A stretch of 32,062 nt of DNA, taken from NCBI RefSeq assembly GCF_002006345.1, contig NZ_LZZM01000211.1, positions 1 to 32,062 on the forward strand, read 5' to 3'. The notes beneath the pieces are model-generated. The model saw only the letters and a list, made by a program, of their open reading frames with translations. It did no database searches and was not told where the DNA came from. Positions within the stretch are counted from its first letter, which is position 1, and each line of letters opens with the position of its first letter. This DNA is from Clostridium puniceum. GTDB taxonomy: Bacteria > Bacillota > Clostridia > Clostridiales > Clostridiaceae. Both the position numbers and the translations under genes were made by a program. Below, in pieces: positions 17,401 to 28,600 of this stretch.

Positions 17401-20400
17401 GTTTATTTTTCAGTTTAGTAAATGATTGTATTTCTGCTAAACTGCAATAACTATATGTGTTAGCTTCAAGAAAATCTCTGTTAATTTTCTTTGCCATCTT
17501 ATTAAAGCTTAACTCATATTCTCCCTTTACTCTTACAGGTACTGTATTTATAAATAAACCTACCATATTTTCGATACCTTCAACTTCGCTTGGTCTTCCT
17601 GAAATTACTGAACCAAATACTACATCATTGGTATTATTATATTTTTGCAATAGTATTCCCCAAGCTGTTTGAATAACTGAATTTACTGTTATATTATTTT
17701 TTTCTGCTATGTTCTTTAATCTTGATGTTAAATTCTCACCTATTAAAACTAATTCTTCTTCATTTCTAAATTTTTCTGCCTTTTTATTTAATTTAGGAAT
17801 TACTACCTCATGCTCATAATCCTCAAGATAATCTTTCCAGTATTCTAATGCTTCAGACGAATCTTGTTTATCAAACCATTCTAAGTATCTTCCATATGAT
17901 GTTGCACTCGTTTCTACATCAATTTCTTCTCCATTTACTAATGCTCTATACATAGTTATTACATCTTTAATTATTATCCCCATGCACCAGCCATCCATAA
18001 TTATGTGATGAAAACTATATATAAGCTTATATTTATCATTGTCAGTTCTTATTAGTGTGACTCTAATTAAACAATCCTCAGTTAAATCAAACCCTTTATC
18101 TCTATCCCTTTTTTTTAATTTCTCTATATACTCTTTTCTCTTTGATGAACTAAAACTACTAATATCTTCATAATGTATTGTTAATTCTCTTTTGGCTAAT
18201 ACTACTTGTTTAGGTTTACTAATATTATCATAAAAAAATGCCGTTCTAAATATCTCATATTTTTCTATAAGTTTATTAAGAACTTGATTTAAGACATCTA
18301 TTCTAAGTGGTCCTTGTATAGTAAACACACTTTGTTCAAAATACGCATGTGATTTTTTATCAAGAATTAAATTATAAAGCATCCCTTCCTGCATTGGTAC
18401 TAAAGAATGTATTTTCTCTATATCTTTCTTATTAGATAATATTACATTTAAATCTTTTATAGTTAATTCTTTATCCCCATAATCATATGGAGTTTTCTCT
18501 GTTTTTTCTCTCCTTTCACAATGCTCTATTAATTTAATCAAATTTTTCTTATATAACTTTGACAATTCTTCAACTGTTTCATGTTTGTATTCTTCTGTAC
18601 TATAATTTAATGTTAATTGTAATTCTCCACCAATAACTAAACTGTTAATTTCAATAGAACATAATTTCTTGTTTTGTAGTGAAATGCTCATGCCACCAAT
18701 TAATTCAGAATACTGAAATAAATTATCACTTTTCTTTTCTGAAAATTCTCCGAGATAGTTAAAACTTATTTCTGGATTTAATTTAAAACAAATATCTTCT
18801 TTATTTTTATCTTCTGTCAATTGTGTTAATATTCCATACCCTATACCTTTGTTAGGTATATGCCTTAATGTTTCCTTTGTATTTTTAATAGAATCTGAAA
18901 TATTATCACTATGGCTCATATTAAGAATTACTGGATAGTTTGTTGTAAACCATCCCATTGTTCTCTCTGTTGAGATATCTTTTATAATTTCCTCTCTTCC
19001 ATGACCTTCTAAACTTATAAGTATCTTTTCGTTTCCACACCATTCTTTTATTGCTAACCCTAGAGAGCAAAGTAATATATCATTTATTTGCGTATTGTAT
19101 GCTGCACTTGCTTTTCTGATTAAACTTTGTGTTTGTTCTTTAGTAAGATTTAAATCAATGTTTCTACTTTTAGCTAAAGTAATATTGGATTTTGGGAAAT
19201 CCTTTGGTAATTTTTTAACTTCCGTACCTTCAACTTCTTTCCAGTAATCCTTCTCCTTTAGTAATTCTCTGCTATTAGAATATTCCTTAACTTTTTGCGT
19301 CCATTCCTTATAAGATGTAGTTTTTCTTGGAAATACTACTATTTCTTCTTTTTCAATAGCTTTATAAGCATTTTCTAAATCTTCAAGCAATATTCTCCAT
19401 GAAACTCCATCTATAATTAAATGGTGGATTATAACAAGCAAAAAATCGCCTTCATCTGTTTTAAACAACCCTAATTTTATTAAAATTCCGTTCTCAAAAT
19501 CTATATCTTTTTGCAACTCATTTGATAGCATTTCTATAGTATTTTTATAATTCTTATCAAATTTTAAATCATATGAATTCAATGTAAATAAATTTTCTAG
19601 TCCATCTACTCCTCTGTTTTCTTGAATAATTTCTTTAATTTGCTTTTTAAATATCATTCTTAAAACATCATGATGCTCTAGTATTTTTATAAAAGATTTT
19701 TTTAATATTTGTTCTTGTATACCGTCTTCTTTATAAAAAACAAAGGCTTGATTCCAATGATTCTCTACTAAAAATTTGTTTTCAAAAAACCATTTTTGTA
19801 TTGAAGCCAATTCTACCTTTCCTTCAACGATTTTTTGATCTATATCATTATTTCTATATGTTACGTGTTTGCTTAATTGTTTTATTGTTGTGTATTCCAT
19901 TATATCCTTAACCTTAAGATTTATATTATATTTCTGAAGCCTTGATACTATTTGTATAGATTTTATTGAGTCTCCACCTAATTCATAGTAATTGTGGCTA
20001 ATTCCAATTCCGTCTATTCCTAATACGTCTTTCCATACATTTAAAATATTTTCTTCAACCTGATTTCTTGGCGCTTCGCATTTTTCTTTTACAGCTTGTG
20101 CAATTTCTTTTTTAAATAAAGTTTCTATATCAATTTTTCCATTTGGCGTTAATGGTAATTTATTTATCTGAATTATATAACTTGGTATCATATATGATGG
20201 TAGTTTCTTTGCAAGCTGATCTTTTAGTAATGTTACAGCTATTTCTTCTTTTGCAGTTACATAGGCATAAAGATTGCTAGTTTGATTTTTATTAGTTTTA
20301 TGTACTACTACTGCTCCATTTATACTTTCTAGTTTTAAAAGTTGATTTTCTATCTCACCTAATTCTATTCTGAATCCTCTTATTTTTATTTGATTATCTA

Positions 20401-22378
20401 TTCTTCTAATATATTCTATGTTACCATCTGGCAGCCATTTTACTATATCACCGGTTTTATACATCCTTGTTCCTGATTCAAAAGGATTATCTATAAACTT
20501 TTCTGCTGTAAGTTCTTCTCTATTTAAGTATCCCCTTGCTAAGCCGTCTCCTGATACACATAATTCACCTGGTACTCCTATAGGCACCAAACAATTATTT
20601 TTATCTAGTATATATACCTTTGTACCTCTCCTTGGCTTCCCTATTGGAATTATTTCGCTATCAATCTTTTGCATATTTCTATATATAGTTGTAGCCACAC
20701 TGTTTTCAGTAGGACCATATTCATTTACCAATTCTATTTGTTCATTTTTACTTCTACTTAAATCAATTATATTTTTTGTTGTCTTATCTCCTGCTAAAGT
20801 AACTACTCTTAAGCTACGTAAATCTTCACATTTAGAACATTCCAATATAGCAGAATATAGTACTGGTATGCAAATGAAGTGTGTTATATTATTTTTAATT
20901 ATAGCTTTTCGTATTGCAAGTGCATCTCTGCACTCCTCTGCATTAATTATTACTGCTGATGCTCCTGATAAAATAGTGGTAAAAAAGTTTGTAACAAATC
21001 CATCAAAAGCATATGAAAATAAAACAAGTACATTATCTTTCTTATCTAATTGATATTCTTCCTTTCTCCATAATAACGTATCTACTACACTTCTATGCTC
21101 AACCATTACCCCTTTTGGTTTTCCTGTTGTTCCTGACGTATATATAATGTATGACAAATTATTGGGTTCACTTACTTTACCAAGATTACTTTTTTCGCAT
21201 TCATATAAGCTGTTATCTTCTATATCTATAATTTGTCCACTATAACTTAGAACATCTATTAGTTTCTTTTGAGTTAATAACATTTGTGACTTACTATCTT
21301 CAAGCATATATTTTATTCTATCCTCTGGATATTCAGGATCTATAGGTAGATATGCTGCACCTGCTTTTAATATACCCATAATTCCTACAGCCATTTCTAG
21401 GGATCTTCCTAGCATAATACCTACAATAGATTCTGATTTAACATCCTTTTCTCTTAAAACTCTTGCTAAGGAATTTGATCTTTCATTAAGTTCTCTATAT
21501 GTAAGTTTCTCGCCTGAAAATATTACTGCTATATCATCTGGTGTTTTTTCTACCTGTTCCTCAAATAATTCATATATTGTTTTTTCTTTTGGAGAACCTA
21601 AGTTTGTATTATTAAATTCATGTATTAACTTTTGCTTTTCATCTAAAGTTACAATCTCTATATTTTTCATTTCAATTCCTATATTGCTTATTAACTTATC
21701 TGATATAGCTATATATCTATTGATTATATCTTGTATAAAAATTTTATTAAATTTGCTATTATCATAATCTATTCTTAAAGAAATCTCATTGTCTTTTCTA
21801 TTAAATATAAATAACAATTCAAAATTATAATTTTCAACATAATTTATGTCTTGTATGTTTTCAAATACAAGGCCAATATTAAAAATGTTAGTTATATTTT
21901 CTTTACTAATCCCTATCTCCTCCATAATAAATTCCAATGGATAATCGCCATTTTTATATGCATCAGAAAAAGTATCTTTTTCATTAAGCAATACCTGCTT
22001 GAAATTCATTTCACTTCTCATTGCTGATTTGATTATTACACATTTGTTATATTTTTCTAATTTATCATTTTCTAATAAAGGTGTAATAACATGAATTATA
22101 TCTTGTGCTGCATATTTATATAACAAGCATTTTAATATAGAAGATAATACAATAAGTGTAGTTGAATCTTTATAATTACTTATTTTTAATATCTTTTCTG
22201 CTATTTCATTAGGGAAATTCAATTGTATGCTAGCCATTTTTACTAACTCATTATTAACTTGGTTTTTAGGTATTTCAATTCTATTTAAGTCAATATTCAG
22301 ATTTCTCACCCAATATTCTAATTGATTCTTAAATTCATTTATATAACGTACTGTTTTTATATCAGATTTATCTTTCAT
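14474..22378 (-). CDS. NRPS-2: half-C–A–T–E–C–A–T–TE, terminating synthetase
   Basis: This is a nonribosomal peptide synthetase of 2634 residues. Domains by position (leftward): C-terminal lobe of a C domain without HHxxxDG (~22300-21660); A1 (~21580-20130, TSGTTGKPKG present); T with LGGDSIKSIQ (~19955-19995); E with HHLIIDG and EGHGREE (~19850-18540); D-donor type C with PMQEGMLYN and HHIIMDG (~18410-17150); A2 (~17040-15580); T with LGGNSIISI (~15410-15455); type I thioesterase with GHSLGG (~15013-15045) and a final PGNHGT histidine. Hand alignment to GrsA gives A1 code D-G-T-C-T-A-E-V-A-K, one change from the known Tyr code DGTITAEVAK. With E next, D-Tyr is expected. A2 reads D-V-T-N-F-A-L-I-Y-K, which I cannot assign. 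The start at 22378 follows GAGGTGG and replaces a GTG nine codons upstream. It lies between NRPS-1 and the MFS exporter. Confidence 0.9.
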   Translation of the reverse strand: MKDKSDIKTVRYINEFKNQLEYWVRNLNIDLNRIEIPKNQVNNELVKMASIQLNFPNEIAEKILKISNYKDSTTLIVLSSILKCLLYKYAAQDIIHVITPLLENDKLEKYNKCVIIKSAMRSEMNFKQVLLNEKDTFSDAYKNGDYPLEFIMEEIGISKENITNIFNIGLVFENIQDINYVENYNFELLFIFNRKDNEISLRIDYDNSKFNKIFIQDIINRYIAISDKLISNIGIEMKNIEIVTLDEKQKLIHEFNNTNLGSPKEKTIYELFEEQVEKTPDDIAVIFSGEKLTYRELNERSNSLARVLREKDVKSESIVGIMLGRSLEMAVGIMGILKAGAAYLPIDPEYPEDRIKYMLEDSKSQMLLTQKKLIDVLSYSGQIIDIEDNSLYECEKSNLGKVSEPNNLSYIIYTSGTTGKPKGVMVEHRSVVDTLLWRKEEYQLDKKDNVLVLFSYAFDGFVTNFFTTILSGASAVIINAEECRDALAIRKAIIKNNITHFICIPVLYSAILECSKCEDLRSLRVVTLAGDKTTKNIIDLSRSKNEQIELVNEYGPTENSVATTIYRNMQKIDSEIIPIGKPRRGTKVYILDKNNCLVPIGVPGELCVSGDGLARGYLNREELTAEKFIDNPFESGTRMYKTGDIVKWLPDGNIEYIRRIDNQIKIRGFRIELGEIENQLLKLESINGAVVVHKTNKNQTSNLYAYVTAKEEIAVTLLKDQLAKKLPSYMIPSYIIQINKLPLTPNGKIDIETLFKKEIAQAVKEKCEAPRNQVEENILNVWKDVLGIDGIGISHNYYELGGDSIKSIQIVSRLQKYNINLKVKDIMEYTTIKQLSKHVTYRNNDIDQKIVEGKVELASIQKWFFENKFLVENHWNQAFVFYKEDGIQEQILKKSFIKILEHHDVLRMIFKKQIKEIIQENRGVDGLENLFTLNSYDLKFDKNYKNTIEMLSNELQKDIDFENGILIKLGLFKTDEGDFLLVIIHHLIIDGVSWRILLEDLENAYKAIEKEEIVVFPRKTTSYKEWTQKVKEYSNSRELLKEKDYWKEVEGTEVKKLPKDFPKSNITLAKSRNIDLNLTKEQTQSLIRKASAAYNTQINDILLCSLGLAIKEWCGNEKILISLEGHGREEIIKDISTERTMGWFTTNYPVILNMSHSDNISDSIKNTKETLRHIPNKGIGYGILTQLTEDKNKEDICFKLNPEISFNYLGEFSEKKSDNLFQYSELIGGMSISLQNKKLCSIEINSLVIGGELQLTLNYSTEEYKHETVEELSKLYKKNLIKLIEHCERREKTEKTPYDYGDKELTIKDLNVILSNKKDIEKIHSLVPMQEGMLYNLILDKKSHAYFEQSVFTIQGPLRIDVLNQVLNKLIEKYEIFRTAFFYDNISKPKQVVLAKRELTIHYEDISSFSSSKRKEYIEKLKKRDRDKGFDLTEDCLIRVTLIRTDNDKYKLIYSFHHIIMDGWCMGIIIKDVITMYRALVNGEEIDVETSATSYGRYLEWFDKQDSSEALEYWKDYLEDYEHEVVIPKLNKKAEKFRNEEELVLIGENLTSRLKNIAEKNNITVNSVIQTAWGILLQKYNNTNDVVFGSVISGRPSEVEGIENMVGLFINTVPVRVKGEYELSFNKMAKKINRDFLEANTYSYCSLAEIQSFTKLKNKLINHVVVYENYPIDQESINADASEKPEIDIVDFEAFEQTNYDFALLVGLQNELSIKILYNGNIYSTEAVKTIGNNLFNILNCIGNNSDIKLSEIEIVGKKEKDKLLIDFNNTELKYPDLKTIDEIFEEYVEKMPNDTAIIFEGNKLTYKELNERANSLARVLREKGVEAEKIVGIMVERSLEMIIGILGILKAGGAYLPIDPEYPEDRIKYMLEDSKANILLKQKKLLKNIEYTGEIIEIEDEYLYKKENGNLDKVNCSDTLAYVIYTSGTTGKPKGVMIEQKSLVNLILTQNKNYPVSKEDAYLMKTSFVFDVSLTEIFGWFGGKLIISKNGDEKDPVEIKYYMNKYNITHMNFVPTMLNIFLDTLDDEIIAPKLKYVFVAGEAITKKTASKFYEKVKNVLLINLYGPTEATIYCNEYIIFKNNLDKINSIPIGKPIYNYKSYILDNNMKLLSVNVVGELCIGGIGVSRGYLNKENLTHEKFVDNPFEPGKKIYRTGDLAKWLPNGNLEYLGRIDNQVKVRGFRIELGEIENQFLKLENVKEVVVVDKIDQNGDKYLCAYITSNMELDVISLKNEILKELPEYMVPSYIIQIDKMPVTHNGKVNRSALPENYEGVHAKTYIAPRNDIERIIVDVYKSIFKADCISTDDEFTLLGGNSIISIRLVYELKKKGINIDLKTVFSCQSAAKIADYIQYRNNKKIDVVDKFITKLKTGDSEKGSLILLPPAGGTTLGYMDMANKLSNIGDIYAIEDPRISKGLYNTFKKDEELINSYVRAISKVFKSGIDYVGGHSLGGALAFKVSLELIKQGKIPKGLVIMDSAPSDNSAEDINSNIDNEELKVSIIISTLGGNLQLDENELEELKRNGYDEVKKFIIERLKEINVGEGLDEIFLDSYVNVYIDNLRMFKESKLIEGTLPIPIIVFKADEQDSERNFHEWSKYTSKTFDVIEVPGNHGTILKNPNVEIMVNYIEQLFR

Positions 22379-22386
22379 ATTATTTA

Positions 22387-22393
22387 CCACCTC
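22387..22393 (-). promoter_or_regulatory. Ribosome binding site fixing the NRPS-2 start
   Basis: GAGGTGG on the minus strand stands eight bases before ATG 22378 and lies within the longer frame starting at GTG 22405. The ATG is therefore preferred. Confidence 0.65.
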
Positions 22394-22467
22394 TATATAT
22401 TTCACAATTTTAAGACATTAAAGACAACAGCTGTTAATATTTATAAAAGTTTTTCATATGTAGAAAT

Positions 22468-22528
22468 CTTACATTACACTAATCTAAATCATTAATTATT
22501 GTAAAATATTTAGATAATGTAATGTAAG
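22468..22528. repeat. Long hairpin between the two NRPS genes
   Basis: The arms at 22468-22489 and 22508-22528 (CTTACATTACACTAATCTAAAT against ATTTAGAT.AATGTAATGTAAG) pair over about 20 bases with one small bulge. The loop is 18 bases. It lies in the 236-base gap between the NRPS-1 stop and the NRPS-2 ATG. Read leftward, only ATTTCT follows, so it is not a standard terminator. It may be a processing or attenuation signal that sets the NRPS-1/NRPS-2 ratio. A second small CCATAA/TTATGG dyad lies at 22538-22556. Confidence 0.6.
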
Positions 22529-22614
22529 TGTCCCTCTGCCATAATAGAACCTTATGGTTGAATTTTACAATTGTTATTTCATTTCTTAATTATAAATTTT
22601 TCAACTAAATCTTG

Positions 22615-25600
22615 CTAAAAATTAAATTCTGCTGCATCGATAATCTCGCTATCATTGTTCATATTATTAATATACATTTCTCTTTCATTATTTGAAATCA
22701 TTTCAATATTACTTATATAAATATCTAGATCACTTGTTATTTGATTTAATATATTTACATAATGCTCTCCCATTTCTTCTACTGTTTCATTTCTAAATAA
22801 ACTACTGCAATACTCTAATCTAAAGTCTATACTCTCTTCTGTTTCTACTGCTGATAAAGTTAAATCAAATTTCGATATATTAAGCTTTGGTTCAATTGGT
22901 TTAATTTTTTTATTCTCTCCACCAGAATTTGAACCCATATTTTCAAGTACAAACATTACATCAAATAATGGATTTCTGCCTGCATCTCTCTTTATATCTA
23001 ACTCTTTAATTAAATTTTCAAACTGATATTCTGTATTTTCAAAATCTTTTAAAGTACTGTCTTTCACCTCCATAAGAAATTCTTTAAATGTTTTACTTCC
23101 TTTTGGATAATTTCTTAATACTATAGTATTCACGAACATTCCTACTAGATTCTCAGTTTCTTCATGTGACCTTCCAGCTTGAGCTGTTCCTATTATAATA
23201 TCTTCTTGACCACTACGCTTTGATAACATTATGTTATATGCTGCTAGTAATATCATATACAGGGTTAAGCCTGTATCCTTTGCTATTTTATTAAGATTAT
23301 TCTTTAGTTCTTTATTTACATTAAAGTTTACTAGACCTCCTAAATTACTCTTCACAATAGGTCTTTCATAGTCTGTTTGCATATTCAGTATTGGTAATTC
23401 TCCACCAAGTCTATTTATCCAATATTTTCTTTGTTTTTCTATTAATCCACTCTCTTCTAAACTATTTTGCCACTCTGAATAATCCTTGTATTGTAATAAA
23501 GGCTCTGGTAAACTTTTTCCCTCATACAATTGTATAAATTCATTTAATATTATTATTGAAGATACTCCATCAACTACTATATGATGAAAATCTACCATAA
23601 ATAAATATTTTTTCTCATCGCACTTTATAATCTCTGCTCTCATTAATGGTCCTTTTCTTAGATTGAAAGGCTTAATAAAATTACTTATTCTTTCTTCAAC
23701 TATTATATTTTCTGCCTCTTCATACTTAAAATCTAAATTCCATTCATTTTCTATTTTTTGTACTATCGTACCATCTACTATATCGAAACTTGTTCTTAGA
23801 GCCTCATGCCTTCTTATTATTTCAATTAGTACTTTTTCAACCTTTTCCTTATCTAATTTTTCATTTACTTCTAATATCATTGGAATATTATATACCGTAT
23901 CTTGTTCATTTATTTCCCATAGCGCAAATAAGCGTTTTTCCATAGAAGATGCTTTATAATATTCTTTTTCTTCTGCTTTACTTATCTCTATATATTCTTT
24001 TGTGTCTAGCTTCTTTATTATTTTACTCAAAGCACTTATGGTATGATTTTCAAATAAATCTCTTACTTTTATTTCTACACATAATCTTTTCTTTATTTTT
24101 GCTACAATTACTGCTGCCTTTAATGAATGCCCTCCTAAATCGAAATAATTATCATTAATTCCTATATGTTCTTTTCCTAAAACTTCTTCCCATATAAATG
24201 CTAATTCTTCTTCTGTCATATTTCTAGGTGCCTCATAACTGCTATCTAAAATTGCATTTTCCTCTGGTTCAGGTAGCAGTCTTCTGTCTATCTTCCCATT
24301 TGCATTAATTGGCATCTTGTCTATTTGAACAAAATATGAAGGTATCATATAGTATGGAAGATCTTGCGAAAGATATTCTTTAAGCTCCTTTATAGTAAAT
24401 TTCTTATCAGCTGTAATATAAGCACATACGTATTTTGTTCCTGTTAAATCATCTTTTGCAATAACTACTGCATCCTTAATATCAATATGATTTATAAGTT
24501 TATTCTCAATTTCTGAAATTTCTACTCTAAACCCTCTTATCTTTATTTGATGGTCTATCCTTCCTATATACTCCATTTCCCCATTAGAAAGCATTTTTAC
24601 TAAATCTCCTGATCTGTAAATGCGTTCTCCTTTTATATAAGGATTTTCAACAAACTTTTCTGCAGTAAGTTCTGGTCTCTTCAAATATCCTCTTGCAACT
24701 CCTGCACCTCCCACACAAAGTTCTCCTGGAACACCTATAGGTAGAAGTTTTAGATTTTTATCCATAATATACGTAGTTGTAGTTGGTATGGGTACTCCAA
24801 TATTACTTATTCCTGTTGTTATTTCATTATCAGTTATTTCCTTAAAAGTTACATGTACTGTTGTTTCTGTAATACCATACATATTTATAAGTCTAGTATC
24901 AGGATATTTATCTATCCATCTTTTCAACATTGCAGGCTTTAACATCTCACCACCAAATGTTATATATTTTATATTTAAATTATTATCTTCCTGCTTCATT
25001 TCTTCTTCAATTAAATTATAAACAGATGATGGCGTCTGATTTAGTACAGTTACTTTCTCCTTTCTTAACAGCTTTACAAATTCTGCTGGATTTTTAGTTA
25101 CATTATCAGATACTACTACAAGCTTTCCTCCATATAATAATGCACCATACATTTCCCATACTGAGAAATCAAAGCAGTAAGAATGAAACATTGTCCATAT
25201 TTGTTTTTCATCAAATTCATATTGCATTTTGCTATTAAACATAAGTCTAACAACATTTATATTTTCAATTACCACACCTTTAGGCTTGCCTGTTGTTCCT
25301 GAAGTATAGATAATATATGCCATACTATGTGGTGAACTTAAAGCAACTAAATTTTCTTTTTCATCTTCATCTTCTTTAATGCTTTCCGTCTCTAGTATCT
25401 CTCCTTTAAAACTTACAGTCTCAATTAATTCTTTTTGTCCAACTAATACCTGTGGTTGACTATCTTCTAACATATATTCAATTCTATCTTTAGGATAATC
25501 AGGCAAGATAGGTAAATATGCACCTCCTGCTTTCAATACCCCCAGTATTGCTACTATCATTTCTGCAGAACGATTTGTCATTATTCCTACAATTGTTTCT

Positions 25601-28600
25601 TCCTTAACTCCCTTCTCCCTTAATTTCCAAGCTAAGACATTTGCTTTTCTGTTAAGTTCTTTGTAAGTGAGTTGTGTGTTTTCATATATAACAGCTATAT
25701 TTTCCGGGGTTCTTTCAACCTGTTCCTCGAACAATTCTTTTATTGTTTTATCATAAGGATAATCTGCTTCTACATCATTTAATTCATACAGAATTTTCTT
25801 TTGTTCTTTTAAGCTAAGCATTTCTATTTCTGATATTTTAATATCTGACTCAGCTGCTATAGAGTTTAATATGTTAATAAAATGCTCTTTTATCTTTTCT
25901 AACGTGTCCTTCTTAAATAATTTGATACAATATTCAAAGTTAAAACTAATACCATTCTCTATTTCCATTGCTGTTAATGTTAAATCAAATTTTGATACAT
26001 TAAATTCTGCTTCAAGTATATTAATTTTTTCACTAGATTCTTTTGAATTCAAATCCATATTTTCAAGTACAAACATCGTATCAAATAGTGGATTTCTACT
26101 AGCTTCTCTTTTTATATTCAGCTTATCAATAAGATTTTCAAATTGATAATCCGCATTTTCAAAATCTCTTAAAGTATTATCCTTTACCTCATTTAAAAAT
26201 TCTTTAAATGTTTTATTTCCTTCTGGATAATTCCTTAGAGCCACAGTATTTACAAACATACCTACAATATTTTCGAGTCCTGCCTTTGTTCTCCCTGATT
26301 CTGCTGTTCCTATTATAATATCTTCTTGACTACTATATTTTGCCAGCAACACATTATACGCTGAAAGTAATACCATATATAAAGTTGTATTTGCATCTTT
26401 TGCCAGCTTATTTAAATTATCAGTTAGTGCTTTACCAATATTAAAAATTACTCTTGAACCTTCATAACTCTGCACATTTGATCTTTCGTAATCAGTTAGA
26501 ATATTCAGTATTGTTAACTCTCCCTTAAATCTGTTTAACCAATACTCCTCTTGTTTTTTTATTAATCCTTTTTCTTCTAAAGAATTCTGCCATTCTGAGT
26601 AATCTTTGTATTGTAATGCAGTTTCAGGTAATACATTGCCTTCATACAACGCTTTAAATTCATTTATCAATATGCTTGAAGACATTCCATCAACTATTAT
26701 GTGATGAAAATCTACCATAAACACATATTTTTTCTCTGAACACTTTATGATTTCACATCTCATTAAAGGTGATTTTGTTAAATCGAATGGCTTAACAAAA
26801 TTATTTATCTTTTCATTAACAATTGTTTCTTTTAATTCTTCATATTTAAAATCTAAATTCCATTCTCTGTCTACGACCTGTACTATTTCGTCATCTACTA
26901 TTTTAAATTTAGTTCTTAATGATTCATGCCTTCTTATTAATTCATTTAATACAATTTGAACCTTTTTTTCATCCAATTCTTTATTTATTTCAAATATCAT
27001 TGGGATATTATACACCGTATTATCTTTGTCCATTTCCCATAATGCAAATAACCGCTGTTCTGCTGAAGATGCTTTATAGTACTCCTTTTCTCCTGCTTTG
27101 TATATTGAGATAGACTCTTTTTTCTCTGATTTTTCTATTAATCTACTTAAAGCATTTATAGTAGGATTTTCAAATAACACTCTTACAGTTATATCTACAC
27201 AGAATTCTTTGTTTATTTTAGAGGTGATCATTGCCGCATTTAATGAATGCCCTCCTAAATCAAAATAATTATCATTAATTCCTATATGCTCTTTTCCTAA
27301 AACTTCTTCCCATATAGCCACTAATTTTTCTTCTATTTTATTTTTAGCTGCTTCATAACTGCTATCTAAAATTGCATTTTCCTCTGGTTCAGGTAGCAGT
27401 CTTCTGTCTATCTTCCCATTTGCATTAATTGGCATCTTGTCTATTTGAACAAAATATGAAGGTATCATATAGTATGGAAGATCTTGCGAAAGATATTCTT
27501 TAAGCTCCTTTATAGTAAATTTCTTATCAGCTGTAATATAAGCACATACGTATTTTGTTCCTGTTAAATCATCTTTTGCAATAACTACTGCATCCTTAAT
27601 ATCAATATGATTTATAAGTTTATTCTCAATTTCTGAAATTTCTACTCTAAACCCTCTTATCTTTATTTGATGGTCTATCCTTCCTATATACTCCATTTCC
27701 CCATTAGAAAGCATTTTTACTAAATCTCCTGATCTGTAAATGCGTTCTCCTTTTATATAAGGATTTTCAACAAACTTTTCTGCAGTAAGTTCTGGTCTCT
27801 TCAAATATCCTCTTGCAACTCCTGCACCTCCCACACAAAGTTCTCCTGGAACACCTATAGGTAGAAGTTTTAGATTTTTATCCATAATATACGTAGTTGT
27901 AGTTGGTATGGGTACTCCAATATTACTTATTCCTGTTGTTATTTCATTATCAGTTATTTCCTTAAAAGTTACATGTACTGTTGTTTCTGTAATACCATAC
28001 ATATTTATAAGTCTAGTATCAGGATATTTATCTATCCATCTTTTCAACATTGCAGGCTTTAACATCTCACCACCAAATGTTATATATTTTATATTTAAAT
28101 TATTATCTTCCTGCTTCATTTCTTCTTCAATTAAATTATAAACAGATGATGGCGTCTGATTTAGTACAGTTACTTTCTCCTTTCTTAACAGCTTTACAAA
28201 TTCTGCTGGATTTTTAGTTACATTATCAGATACTACTACAAGCTTTCCTCCATATAATAATGCACCATACATTTCCCATACTGAGAAATCAAAGCAGTAA
28301 GAATGAAACATTGTCCATATTTGTTTTTCATCAAATTCATATTGCATTTTGCTATTAAACATAAGTCTAACAACATTTATATTTTCAATTACCACACCTT
28401 TAGGCTTGCCTGTTGTTCCTGAAGTATAGATAATATATGCCATACTATGTGGTGAACTTAAAGCAACTAAATTTTCTTTTTCATCTTCATCTTCATCTTC
28501 TTTAATGCTTTCTGTCTCTAGTATCTCTCCTTTAAAACTTACAGTCTCAATTAATTCTTTTTGTCCAACTAATACCTGTGGTTGACTATCTTCTAACATA

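Noticed and set aside
20418..21053. 211-residue plus-strand ORF antisense to NRPS-2
   Set aside because: It lies wholly opposite A1 of NRPS-2 and has no recognisable domain or SD.
24788..28141. Two identical 77-residue plus-strand ORFs (24788-25021 and 27908-28141) as duplicated small genes
   Set aside because: They are antisense shadows of the repeated A domain and have no ribosome sites.
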